DNA from: Bacteroidetes bacterium QS_8_68_15
GTDB taxonomy: Bacteria > Bacteroidota > Rhodothermia > Rhodothermales > Salinibacteraceae
DNA: 22,024 nt
Reading direction: 5' to 3'
Assembly: GCA_003023245.1 (NCBI GenBank)
Contig: PXTR01000011.1
Span: 1-22,024 of the forward strand
The translations under genes were made by a program, and so were the position numbers. Under the pieces are notes generated by a model. It was not told the origin of the DNA. It saw only the letters and a program-made list of their open reading frames with translations, and did no database searches. Positions 7,639-14,974 of the stretch are shown here, in pieces (position 1 is the stretch's first letter; each line of letters starts with the position of its first letter).

Positions 7639-8265
7639 GTGCCCCGTGACGACGACGCCCCCGTTCTTGCCCCCCGCACCGCCGACGTGCAGCGCGCCAC
7701 CGGCGAGACGGACGTGTCTGTGAGCCTCTCGCTCGACCCCGCGGGAGCCCCGGAGCACGCGTGCGCCACGGGCGTCGGCTTCTTCGACCACATGCTCGAC
7801 GCGCTGGCGCGCCACGGCGGCTTTTCGCTGGAGGTGCGCTGCGACGGCGATCCCGACCGCACCGGCGACCACCACACCGTCGAGGACACCGGCATCGCGC
7901 TGGGGCAGGCGCTCGATGAGGCCCTCGGCGAGAAGGCATACGTCGCCCGCTACGGCAACGCCCACGTGCCGATGGACGAAGCGCTCGCCCGCGCCGCCGT
8001 CGACCTCTCGGGGCGCGTCCACGTCTCGTGCGAGGCAGACTTCGCGCGGGAGCGCGTCGGCGACTTCGCCACCGAGATGGCGCCACACTTCTGGCGCTCC
8101 CTCGCCGAACACGCCCGCCTGACGCTCCACCTCGACCTCTTGAAAGGCGAAAACGCGCACCACCAGGTCGAGGCGCTCTTCAAGGCCGGTGCGCGTGCGC
8201 TCCGCCAGGCCGTCGCCCGCGACCCCGGACGCGACCGCACGCCGTCGACGAAGGAGACGTTTTAG
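7639..8265 (+). CDS. hisB: Imidazoleglycerol-phosphate dehydratase
   Basis: HisB catalyses the sixth step of histidine synthesis, dehydrating imidazole glycerol phosphate in the cytoplasm with a di-manganese centre. The 208-residue monofunctional enzyme shows the family landmarks: RATGETDVSVSL at the N-terminus, GFFDHMLDALARHGG, GDHHTVEDTGIALG, GEKAYVARYG and the metal-binding repeat KGENAHHQVEALFKA near the C-terminus. There is no phosphatase domain, so this is not the bifunctional enterobacterial form. The GTG at 7639 is chosen because it starts about 13 residues before the conserved region; a TTG at 7570 would add 23 residues encoded by the tandem repeat. It is the first gene of hisB-proC-hisH-hisA-hisF. 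Confidence 0.96.
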   Translation: MPRDDDAPVLAPRTADVQRATGETDVSVSLSLDPAGAPEHACATGVGFFDHMLDALARHGGFSLEVRCDGDPDRTGDHHTVEDTGIALGQALDEALGEKAYVARYGNAHVPMDEALARAAVDLSGRVHVSCEADFARERVGDFATEMAPHFWRSLAEHARLTLHLDLLKGENAHHQVEALFKAGARALRQAVARDPGRDRTPSTKETF

Positions 8266-8333
8266 GCTGGCCGGCGGTCGGTTTGGCCCCGGGAGGGTTT
8301 TGCTTTCGAGAAGTGATGCGTGACACGTGATGC

Positions 8334-8441
8334 TGCCGGCTTGCGGGCGTTGAAATGACATTCGAATGCCGACGCTTCACGAATCGTGTCGCCGGTAGAA
8401 TCAGAGCGCAAGCGGTCCGGGTTACTGTCCTCACGCATCAC
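8334..8441 (+). repeat. Dispersed intergenic repeat, copy A (hisB-proC spacer)
   Basis: This is one of three homologous ~108-bp copies in this window that align without gaps. Shared landmarks are TGCYGGYTTRCGGGCG at the start, ATGACRTTYGA, then GCCGGTAGAAYCRGARCGC, GGTYCGGG and a TCACGCATCACG-type end. The spacer outside the core also carries GTGATGCGTGA words. It lies wholly between hisB and proC. It is not a tRNA or other RNA that I recognise. Confidence 0.85.
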
Positions 8442-8527
8442 GCAATACGCATCACGAGCCGCCGTCGGCCCCTCTCCACTCCCCAGCCGACGAGCAACGC
8501 CCTTTCCTCCACTTCAGACCAAACCTC

Positions 8528-9382
8528 ATGCTCAACGACCACACCGTCGCCGTCATCGGAGCCGGCAACATCGGACGCGCCCTGATCGGGGGGATGCTCA
8601 CCGCCGGGGAGCGCACCGGCGACGCCCTGATCGAGGCCGAGCGCGTGACCGCCACGCGCCGCAGCGCCGACGCGCTCGCCGAGCTGGCCGAGGAGTTTCC
8701 CGGCCTGCGCACCGCCACCAACAATGCCACCGCCGCCCGCGAGGCCAGCATCGTCATTCTGGCCGTCAAGCCGCAGAGCGCCGACGCGGTGATCGCCGAG
8801 ATCAAAGACGTGACGCCGCCGGGCGCGCTGGTGATCTCGGTGCTGGCCGGGCGCACCACCGCGCAGCTCGAAGCGGACTTCGGCAGCGACGAGGGCCGAG
8901 AGCGCGCCGTCGTGCGGGCCATGCCCAACACGCCCGCCCTCGTCGACGAAGGGGCCACCGCCCTCGCCGCCGGCCGCTTCGCCACCGACGAGGACGTGCG
9001 GGCCGCGCGGCAGATCCTCGGGGCCGTCGGGCAAGTCGAGGTCGTCGAGGAAGAGCTGATGGACGCGGTGACGGGCCTCTCCGGAAGCGGGCCGGCCTAC
9101 GTGTACATGTTCATCGAAGCGCTCACCGACGCGGGCGTCAAGCAGGGCCTCAAGCGCAAGACCGCCGCCGAGCTCGCGGCGCAGACGGTCTACGGGGCCG
9201 CGCGCCTGGCGGTGAAGACCGAGAAGCACCCGGCCATCCTGCGCGACGAGGTGACCACCCCGGGCGGCACCGCCATCGCCGCCGTCGCGGAGCTGGAAGA
9301 CCACGGCCTGCGCACCATGCTCATCAACGCCGTCGCCACGGCCACCGAACGCTCCGGGCAGCTCGCGGATGAGAGTGAGTGA
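8528..9382 (+). CDS. proC: Pyrroline-5-carboxylate reductase
   Basis: ProC makes the last step of proline synthesis, reducing pyrroline-5-carboxylate with NAD(P)H in the cytoplasm. The 284-residue protein has the N-terminal nucleotide-binding motif VAVIGAGNIGRALIGGM, the conserved AVKPQ, VRAMPNTPALV, LSGSGPAYVYMFIEAL, and the C-terminal signature LRDEVTTPGGTAIAAVAELE. Length matches the family (about 270-285). The ATG at 8528 begins eight residues before the Rossmann glycine motif. Its placement between hisB and hisH is unusual, because proline and histidine synthesis are not directly linked. It is flanked on both sides by copies of the dispersed repeat, which might reflect a rearrangement. 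Confidence 0.97.
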   Translation: MLNDHTVAVIGAGNIGRALIGGMLTAGERTGDALIEAERVTATRRSADALAELAEEFPGLRTATNNATAAREASIVILAVKPQSADAVIAEIKDVTPPGALVISVLAGRTTAQLEADFGSDEGRERAVVRAMPNTPALVDEGATALAAGRFATDEDVRAARQILGAVGQVEVVEEELMDAVTGLSGSGPAYVYMFIEALTDAGVKQGLKRKTAAELAAQTVYGAARLAVKTEKHPAILRDEVTTPGGTAIAAVAELEDHGLRTMLINAVATATERSGQLADESE

Positions 9383-9392
9383 TTCGTGATGC

Positions 9393-9500
9393 GTGATTCG
9401 TGAGGAAAGCAACCCGAACCGCCCGCGCTCCGATTCTACCGGCGACGCGACGCCGAAACTATTGACTTTCAAATGTCATGTCAGCGCCCGTAAACCGGCA
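9393..9500 (-). repeat. Dispersed intergenic repeat, copy B (proC-hisH spacer)
   Basis: This copy is in the opposite orientation to copies A and C. Read on the minus strand from 9500 it begins TGCCGGTTTACGGGCGCTGA and keeps CGTCGCCGGTAGAATCGGAG. The central part is more diverged (AAAGTCAATAGTTTCGGCG). It begins 11 bases after the proC stop. Further GTGATGCGTGA/TCACGCATCACG words flank it on both sides, and a stray CAATACGCATCACGC lies at 9551-9565. Confidence 0.85.
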
Positions 9501-9616
9501 ACGTCACGCATCACGCGCCCTGACCGGAGGGAGGAAGTGCCTTTAGGTTGCAATACGCATCACGCTTTTCCAGAAAAGACGACGCCTCGTCTCACCCACG
9601 CGCCTCCGACCGCCTC

Positions 9617-10297
9617 ATGCCCCGAACGACGACGATTATCGACTACGGCATCGGCAACCTGCGCTCCATCGAAAAGGCGCTCGACCACGTCGGGGCCGCG
9701 CCGGTGCGCACCGACGACTCCGACAAAATCGCCGGCGCCGAGCGGCTGGTGCTGCCGGGGGTGGGCGCCTTCGGCGCGTGCATCAGCGAGATTCGCCGGC
9801 GGGGGCTGGAAGCGCCTATCCGTGAGGCGGCCGACGGGGGGACGCCGCTACTGGGGGTGTGCGTGGGAATGCAACTCCTCTTCGAGACCGGTGAGGAGCA
9901 CGGCGCGCACGACGGGCTGGGCCTGCTGGAGGGGCGTGTGATCCACTTCCACGCCGGGACCTCCTCCGAGCCGGACGGGGCTGACGGCGAGGCGACCGCT
10001 CGCAAGGTGCCGCACATGGGCTGGAACACCGCCGAGGCGACCCGTCCGGATTCGCCTCTGCTCGCCGGTCTGGGCGGCTCCTCCGAGAGCGATGCGCCGT
10101 ACTTCTACTTCGTGCACTCCTACCACGCCCGCCCCACGCACGGAGGCGACGTGCTGGCGACGACGACCTACGGCACGCGCGCATTTCCCGCTGTCGTGCA
10201 GCGAAACAACGTTTTGGGGGTGCAGTTTCACCCGGAGAAAAGCCAGCAAGCCGGCCTGCGCCTGCTCCAGAACTTTGCTACTTTGCGTGACGCGTGA
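9617..10297 (+). CDS. hisH: Imidazole glycerol phosphate synthase, glutaminase subunit
   Basis: HisH is the class I glutamine amidotransferase that hydrolyses glutamine and channels ammonia to HisF, its partner encoded downstream. The 226-residue protein has the N-terminal IIDYGIGNLRSIEKAL, the oxyanion region LPGVGAFG, the nucleophile cysteine in GVCVGMQLLFE, the family motif KVPHMGWN, FVHSYHA, and the His/Glu pair in GVQFHPEKS. All triad parts are intact. The ATG at 9617 is used because residues before it in the same frame are encoded by spacer repeat. The last codons and the stop overlap the beginning of the GCGTGACGCGTGA words flanking repeat copy C. Confidence 0.97.
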   Translation: MPRTTTIIDYGIGNLRSIEKALDHVGAAPVRTDDSDKIAGAERLVLPGVGAFGACISEIRRRGLEAPIREAADGGTPLLGVCVGMQLLFETGEEHGAHDGLGLLEGRVIHFHAGTSSEPDGADGEATARKVPHMGWNTAEATRPDSPLLAGLGGSSESDAPYFYFVHSYHARPTHGGDVLATTTYGTRAFPAVVQRNNVLGVQFHPEKSQQAGLRLLQNFATLRDA

Positions 10298-10300
10298 TTT

Positions 10301-10408
10301 TGCTGGCTTACGGGCGCTGAGATGACGTTCGAGCGCCGACGCTTTTGGAATCGCGCCGCCGGTAGAACCAGAACGCAGACGGTTCGGGGTGCTGTCATCA
10401 CGCATTGC
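10301..10408 (+). repeat. Dispersed intergenic repeat, copy C (hisH-hisA spacer)
   Basis: This copy starts four bases after the hisH stop, and its flanking words (TCACGCATTGCGCATCACG, TTTCACGCAACACG) run up to four bases before the hisA ATG. It keeps the landmarks TGCTGGCTTACGGGCGCTGA, ATGACGTTCGA and CCGCCGGTAGAACCAGA. It has the same orientation as copy A. The whole hisH-hisA spacer consists of this element, so it must carry whatever translation start signal hisA has. Confidence 0.87.
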
Positions 10409-10433
10409 GCATCACGTTTCACGCAACACGCCA

Positions 10434-11206
10434 ATGGCCCTCGTCCTTCCGGCAATCGACCTGCGCGGCGGCAAGTGCGTGCGCCTCATGCAGGGTGACT
10501 ACACCGACGAGACGGTCTACTTCGACGACCCGGCCAAGATGGCCAAGCTGTGGCGCGTGCAGAACGCGCCCGTGCTTCACGTCGTGGACCTCGATGCGGC
10601 CCGCGGCGGCATGGGGGAGGGCGAGGACAACCGCGCGGCCGTCGAGGCGATCTGCGCGTCTGTCGACATTCCCGTGCAGCTGGGCGGCGGCATCCGCTCG
10701 ATGGAGGCCATCGAAACGGCGCTCGATATGGGCGTGTATCGCGTGGTGATCGGGACGGCGGCGGTGCGTGAGCCGGAGCTCGTCTCCGAGGCCGTCGAGC
10801 GCTTCGGGGGCCGGCGCATGGTCGTCAGCATCGACGCCGACGACGGGGAGGCGCGCGTGGAGGGCTGGACCGAAGGCGGCGGCGTGGACGCGGGCGCTTC
10901 GTCTACACCGACATCAGCCGCGACGGGACGATGGAGGGCCCCAACGTCGAGGCCTATCGCGCGCTCGGACGGCACCTCACCGAGGCGAAGATCACCGCTT
11001 CCGGCGGCGTCGGCGGCTACGACGACCTGCTGCGCGTGCAAGAGCTCGAGCCCTACGGCGTCGACTCGGTCATCGTGGGCCGCGCGCTTTACGAAAACGC
11101 CTTCCCCTGCCAGCAATTCTGGGCCTGGAACGACCTCGACGCCGTGGACCTCGACCGCTTCTCCACCGCCGCCCTCAAAGCCGACGCCCTCCCACAAGAC
11201 TGCTGA
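10434..11206 (+). pseudogene. hisA: Phosphoribosylformimino-AICAR-phosphate isomerase, frame broken by internal deletion
   Basis: HisA is the ProFAR isomerase of histidine synthesis, a beta/alpha barrel. The N-terminal part is intact from ATG 10434: LPAIDLRGGKCVRL with the catalytic Asp8, then VVDLDAA, VQLGGGIRS and VVIGTAAV, to VEGWTEGGGVDA at about residue 153. The C-terminal part (RFVYTDISRDGTMEGPN with the second catalytic Asp, then ITASGGVGGYDDL and VIVGRALYE) continues from 10895 in another frame and ends at a TGA at 11206. The junction lies at 10887-10895. The expected stretch between GVDA and RFVY is about 13-14 residues (helix alpha5), and the frame change fits a loss of 3n+1 bases, for example 40. 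No downstream start can make an active enzyme. Alternatives are assembly loss or true gene decay. Confidence 0.9.
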
Positions 11207-11313
11207 CGGCGGACCACGGACGGTAGCCCGCCCCTCTCCCCGCTGGCGTCCACTTCGGCTGAAAAACCTTCAACCTGCAACCTTCCACTTTCGACCGTTA
11301 ACCCGCAACCGTT

Positions 11314-12054
11314 TTGCTCGCAAGACGCATCATCCCCTGCCTCGACGTCGACGACGGGCGCGTGGTCAAGGGCGTCAACTTCGTGGACATCCGCGACGCG
11401 GGCGACCCCGTCGAGCAAGCCCAGTTCTACGACCGCGCCGGGGCCGACGAGCTCGTCTTTCTCGACATCACCGCCACCCACGAAGGGCGCGCCATCATGC
11501 ACGACGTGGTGCGCCGCACGGCCGATCAGGTGTTCATCCCGCTCACCGTCGGCGGCGGGCTGCGCAGCGTCGAAGACATGCGCGCGATGCTCCACGCCGG
11601 GGCCGACAAGGTGGCGATCAACTCCGCCGCCGTGCGCGACCCCGAACTGATCGCGCGCGGGGCCGAAGCCTTCGGCAGCCAGTGCATCGTCGTCGCCATC
11701 GACGCGAAGCGCGTTAACGCAGACGACGAGTCGCCCCGCTTGGACCGCGACGGCACCAAAAGCGGCTACGACACGGCCCTGCTGCGGGCCATCGACGAGT
11801 GCGTGTCGATCCCCGTCATCGCCTCCGGTGGGGCCGGCACCCTGGAGCACCTGCGCGACGGGCTCACCGAGGGCCGCGCCGACGCCGTGCTGGCCGCTTC
11901 CATCTTCCACTTCCGCACCCACAGCGTGCCCGAGGCCAAACGCTTTTTGCTGGACGCCGGCCTCGAAGTGCGCCCGCCCGCTCCCGACGCCGCCGAAGCG
12001 CAGGACGCCGCCGCTCCCGAATGCGGCGACGCGCCGCCCGTGAACGCAGAGTAG
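11314..12054 (+). CDS. hisF: Imidazole glycerol phosphate synthase, cyclase subunit, with a 30-residue internal deletion
   Basis: HisF closes the imidazole ring using ammonia from HisH. The start is TTG at 11314, giving [19 protein letters not shown] with Asp11 at the catalytic position. Further motifs are [47 protein letters not shown] with Asp130 in the standard place, then [24 protein letters not shown] and AASIFHF. The DRDGT aspartate is residue 146, where Thermotoga maritima HisF numbering (recalled) has 176. Exactly 30 residues (about 90 bases) between beta5 and beta6 are therefore missing, in frame. The protein has an extra Ala/Pro/Glu-rich C-terminal tail of about 25 residues after LEVRPP. 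With a barrel strand and helix absent, activity is doubtful if the sequence is correct. Confidence 0.93.
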   Translation: MLARRIIPCLDVDDGRVVKGVNFVDIRDAGDPVEQAQFYDRAGADELVFLDITATHEGRAIMHDVVRRTADQVFIPLTVGGGLRSVEDMRAMLHAGADKVAINSAAVRDPELIARGAEAFGSQCIVVAIDAKRVNADDESPRLDRDGTKSGYDTALLRAIDECVSIPVIASGGAGTLEHLRDGLTEGRADAVLAASIFHFRTHSVPEAKRFLLDAGLEVRPPAPDAAEAQDAAAPECGDAPPVNAE

Positions 12055-12083
12055 ACTGCGAACCGCCCTTGCCCCGAAAGACT

Positions 12084-12416
12084 ATGCTCGAGGAGGAAAC
12101 GTCTTCTTCGCGCGCGTCTGGCGCCCGAACGCACGCGCGGCTCTTGAAAGGAGCAGCTTTGGGAATCGTCGCGATGGGCCTCTTCGTCGTGGTGTGGCTG
12201 GTGGACAAGGCCGTGCGCTACCCCGAAGTGCAGGCCTCGCAGCTCGGCTCGGTCGCGCCGTTCTGGGTGCCGTTCGCTGTGTTTGTGGCATGCGGGGCGG
12301 CCCTCGTCGCAGGGCTCTTTTGGCGCGCAGCCCGGCGCGTGGAAAACGGCGAAAACCTCTTTGCCGAGCGCCACCGCCGGCGGCCTGGGGAGGAAGGGGA
12401 GAAGGAGGGAAGGTGA
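12084..12416 (+). CDS. Small two-helix membrane protein, hypothetical
   Basis: This 110-residue protein starts at ATG 12084, 29 bases after the hisF stop, so it is probably co-transcribed with the his genes. It has a polar N-terminus, a first membrane helix at residues about 22-42 (GAALGIVAMGLFVVVWLVDK), a short connector, and a second helix at about 60-80 (FWVPFAVFVACGAALVAGLF). A basic cytoplasmic-looking tail with RHRRRP and GEEGEKEG follows. I recognise no family. The last codons lie in a polypurine tract. A gene shared by neighbouring species would show conservation; here it rests on codon composition, a clear start and two helices. Confidence 0.6.
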   Translation: MLEEETSSSRASGARTHARLLKGAALGIVAMGLFVVVWLVDKAVRYPEVQASQLGSVAPFWVPFAVFVACGAALVAGLFWRAARRVENGENLFAERHRRRPGEEGEKEGR

Positions 12417-12444
12417 GAGAAAGAGGGGGGAGGCGAAGAGGGGG
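12387..12444. repeat. Polypurine tract between convergent genes
   Basis: Apart from T at 12414 and C at 12434, all 58 bases on the plus strand are A or G (for example AGGAAGGGGAGAAGGAGGGA). The tract covers the end of the small membrane protein gene and the gap before the convergent gene at 12479. No ordinary hairpin terminator is visible here. Confidence 0.8.
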
Positions 12445-12478
12445 CTTTGCGAAATGCTCCTTTGAAGCTGCTTTTTCC

Positions 12479-12937
12479 TCAACCCTTCCCGAGCATTTGC
12501 TCCAGAAAGGCGCGCGCGGTGTCGTAGATGCCATCTTCCTCCGAGGCGCGCGGTCCGGCCACGTTGAGCGTGCGCACGTCGCCGTCGGCGAGCCATCGGC
12601 GCACCGCGGCGACCTGCTCTTTCGTCGCCGGCAGGCGCACGTGGCGGTAGGGCGTGCCGGCCTCGTGCGCCGCCCGGAGCGTGAGCGCAGTGCCGCCGAC
12701 CGGGGCCTGTGTACAGGCCTGCCCAGTGAGCACGAGCGTCGCGTCGGCCGTGCGCACGTTGCGGCGTGTGCGCTCCGCGTAGGCGCGCGAATCGGTTTCG
12801 CGAAGCGGGTAGCGCGCGGGAATGCGCCCGTCCTCGGCACGGCGCCCCTTCGGGCAAAATCCGCCCCGCTCCAGCCCGAGCGCCCGCGCCACGTCGAGCG
12901 CGGCGCGGTCCACGCCCGTCTGTCCGCCGGAGATCAT
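12479..12937 (-). CDS. Putative molybdenum-cofactor-carrier-like Rossmann protein
   Basis: The 152-residue product opens with MISGGQTGVDRAALDVA, the hallmark of the putative molybdenum carrier family (pMoCo carrier, a LOG/YpsA-related Rossmann fold). It continues with GFCPKGRRAEDGRIPARYPL, ADATLVLTG, GGTALTLRAA, LNVAGPRASE and GIYDTARAFLEQML, in the usual order and at about the usual length (145-165). In characterised relatives the fold binds molybdenum cofactor; some related LOG-family members are nucleotide hydrolases, so function is by family only. The ATG at 12937 is preferred because it directly precedes the glycine motif; an in-frame ATG at 13027 would add 30 unconserved residues. No molybdoenzyme gene is nearby. 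Confidence 0.85.
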   Translation of the reverse strand: MISGGQTGVDRAALDVARALGLERGGFCPKGRRAEDGRIPARYPLRETDSRAYAERTRRNVRTADATLVLTGQACTQAPVGGTALTLRAAHEAGTPYRHVRLPATKEQVAAVRRWLADGDVRTLNVAGPRASEEDGIYDTARAFLEQMLGKG

Positions 12938-13439
12938 CGTTGCGATGGGAGGGACTTCGGACAACGGAAACGGACGGGGTATTCGATGGAAGGACGCGCG
13001 TGCCTTTGCCGAAGGGGAAGCCTCCAAGATGTCGTTTCGGCCGTCGTTCGTAGGGCGGTTGTCTCAGAACTGATCGACTCGTTGCCAACCCAGGGGGAAC
13101 GCGGTAGCCTTCTCTATTGGAGCACGCGCTCCGGGGCAGGCCGCGCTGCTAATTACAAAAGATACTGGACTCAACCGCCGCCCAGCACGGCGAGCAGGAC
13201 CGTTGTGGCAAGGAGGCGCGTAGGGGGAGGTAGCGACGCGGGGCGAGGAAAAGGACGCTTTGAGGAAAAGTCTCGACCCGGAGTGCTTCTGAGACGCGCA
13301 TTGGCCGGGAAATGTCCGCGGAGGGAGCAGGGACCGCTGTGGAAGAAGCCCATTGCCCTTTGCTCGACAGCGAGCGCACCGACAGCGAGCAACGAACGTC
13401 GTTACGAATCATTTTTCTCGCAACGCATTCCGTCCACCA
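12938..13439. other. Long divergent intergenic region, no confident gene
   Basis: About 500 bases separate the MoCo-carrier-like gene (minus) from manC (plus). Short frames here, including a 73-codon minus-strand frame ending in a hydrophobic run (13171-13392), show no family motif. A lower-GC patch, CTAATTACAAAAGATACTGG (13149-13168), could contain promoter elements for either side, but no clean -35/-10 pair is seen. If the carrier protein starts at 13027, the region shrinks by 90 bases. Confidence 0.45.
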
Positions 13440-14567
13440 ATGACCTACGGCGTCATCATGGCCGGCGGCATCGGAAGCCGCTTCTGGCCGAAGAGCCGGC
13501 AGGCCCAGCCCAAACAGTTTCTCGACGTCTTCGGCGACGACACGCTCATCCAGAACACCGCCGCGCGCCTCCACGGGCTCGTGCCACCGGAGCGCCAGCT
13601 CGCCGTCACGAACGAACGCTACACCGATCAGACGGCGCGCCAGCTTCCGGCCCTGCCGGCGGACAACCTGCTCGCCGAGCCCGTCGGGCGCAACACGGCG
13701 CCGTGCATCGCCTACGCCGCCACGGTGCTCCACGCCCGCGACCCCGAGGCGGTGATGATCGTGCTCCCGGCCGACCACGCCATTCGCGACGTGCAGGGCT
13801 TCCAAGACACGCTGCGCGCGGCCGTCCGGCAGGCTGAAACCCCCGGCGCGCTCGTCACCCTCGGCATCGAGCCGACCTACCCGGCCACCGGCTACGGCTA
13901 CATTCAGTACTACGACGATGACCAGCCGGAGGGGGAAGCAAGCGAGAACGCCCCTTCGCCGGCGGCCTACCCGGTGCGCACCTTCGCCGAAAAACCCGAC
14001 GTGCCGACCGCCGAGCGCTTCCTCGACTCCGGCGACTTTCTCTGGAACAGCGGCATGTTCGTCTGGCGCGCCGATACGATCTTGGACAAAATCGAAACGC
14101 ATCTGCCGGACATTCACGAGGCGTTCGCCCCGCTCGGCGAAGCCCTGCACGCCGGCGAGACGCCTTCGGAGGGGACGGTGCGCGCTGCCTACCAGCAGTG
14201 CCCGAGTGTCTCCATCGACTACGGCGTGATGGAGCGGGCCGAAGGGGTGCACGTCGTGCCCGGGCGCTTCGACTGGAGCGACGTGGGCGACTGGCAGGCC
14301 GTCTACGAGATGCGCGACAAGGACGACCACGGCAACGCCCTCTCCGGCGACACGCTCGTCCACGACGCCAGCCGCTGCCTCGTCGAAACGGCCGGCGAGG
14401 ACGGCGAGGACGATGGGAACGGGCGCTTCGTCGCGCTGGTGGGCGTTCACGACCTGGCGGTCGTCGACACCGAAGACGCCGTGCTCGTCTGCCACCGCGA
14501 CAGCACGCAGCAGGTCCGCAACGTCGTGGAATACCTCCACGCTCACCAGCACGAGGAGTACGTCTGA
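13440..14567 (+). CDS. manC: Mannose-1-phosphate guanylyltransferase
   Basis: This 375-residue enzyme makes GDP-mannose from mannose-1-phosphate and GTP, for polysaccharides, glycolipids or compatible-solute synthesis. The nucleotidyltransferase signature GVIMAGGIGSRFWPKSR with PKQFL occupies residues 4-29. EPVGRNTAPCIAYAA, VLPADHAI, PATGYGYIQ, FAEKPD, LWNSGMFVWR and the SVSIDYGVMERA and FDWSDVGDW motifs follow in the usual order. There is no C-terminal mannose-6-phosphate isomerase domain, so it is the monofunctional type (about 350-380 residues). The ATG at 13440 is four bases after a run of spacer sequence and directly before the signature. A mannosyl-type glycosyltransferase lies about 3 kb downstream, but they are not in one operon. 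Confidence 0.95.
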   Translation: MTYGVIMAGGIGSRFWPKSRQAQPKQFLDVFGDDTLIQNTAARLHGLVPPERQLAVTNERYTDQTARQLPALPADNLLAEPVGRNTAPCIAYAATVLHARDPEAVMIVLPADHAIRDVQGFQDTLRAAVRQAETPGALVTLGIEPTYPATGYGYIQYYDDDQPEGEASENAPSPAAYPVRTFAEKPDVPTAERFLDSGDFLWNSGMFVWRADTILDKIETHLPDIHEAFAPLGEALHAGETPSEGTVRAAYQQCPSVSIDYGVMERAEGVHVVPGRFDWSDVGDWQAVYEMRDKDDHGNALSGDTLVHDASRCLVETAGEDGEDDGNGRFVALVGVHDLAVVDTEDAVLVCHRDSTQQVRNVVEYLHAHQHEEYV

Positions 14568-14592
14568 TAGGGCCGGGAATGGGAGAGGCGTG

Positions 14593-14720
14593 ATGAGGGA
14601 GGTCGCTTTCGAGGAGGGCCTGACCGAGCGTACGCCCGACAAAAATGAGGACGACCTGAAGGAGACGGCCGCGTCTCGCCCTTCGGCCGAGCCTCGCAGT
14701 GACATACCCGTTGACGGCTA
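14593..14720 (-). repeat. Possible degenerate intergenic repeat of the CACTGCGAG type
   Basis: Read on the minus strand, the spacer contains GTCACTGCGAGGCTCGGCC followed by a GC-rich inverted-repeat-like stretch and GTCGTCC. This resembles the widespread bacterial intergenic elements that begin TCATTGCGAG and carry palindromic GAAGCGA words. Only one copy is in the window, so a repeat cannot be proved here. The plus-strand frame through it (ATG 14593 to 14790, 65 codons) shows no family motif. Confidence 0.3.
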
Positions 14721-14815
14721 CCCATGCAGTACATGGCTCTACAGTCTCAACGGCGTCCTCATCAGACGCATCGCCGCAAACGCCGTTTGAGCGCCTGCGG
14801 GCTGATTTTGGGCGG

Positions 14816-14888
14816 TGGGCCCGGAAGGATTCGAACCTTCAACCGAGCGATTATGAGTCGCTTGCTCTAACCGTTGAGCTACGAGCCC
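14816..14888 (-). tRNA. tRNA with anticodon CAT, probably tRNA-Ile2 (lysidine type), else elongator tRNA-Met
   Basis: On the minus strand the acceptor strands GGGCTCG and CGGGCCC pair (one G-U), the D-arm is GCTC/GAGC, and the anticodon stem AGCGA/TCGCT closes the loop CTCATAA. The T-arm GAAGGTTCGAATCCTTC is standard. The anticodon is CAT. The anticodon arm and C4-G69 resemble tRNA-Ile2, whose C34 is modified by TilS to read AUA, more than elongator Met, but this is by recollection of E. coli sequences. The discriminator is A. A 3' CCA is not encoded (ACCG follows). It lies 86 bases after the kbl stop on the same strand. Confidence 0.93.
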
Positions 14889-14974
14889 GCTCGTGTAGGA
14901 AGGAGAGAAGGTGGTGAGGAGGAAAAGAAGGCGGACGCAAGACCCCCTTCCAACCATCACCCCCTCCAAACCTC

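Noticed and set aside
8313..10430. CRISPR array in the his cluster
   Set aside because: The repeats are about 108 bp, in mixed orientation and separated by whole genes, with no short regular repeat-spacer spacing and no cas gene.
13171..13392. 73-codon minus-strand frame ending in a hydrophobic run
   Set aside because: No start context, no conserved motif, Arg/Pro-rich upstream part; the hydrophobic end is too short to support a gene.
14593..14790. 65-codon plus-strand frame after manC
   Set aside because: It crosses a repeat-like GC-rich segment, has no recognisable motif and ends just before the tRNA; coding cannot be supported.
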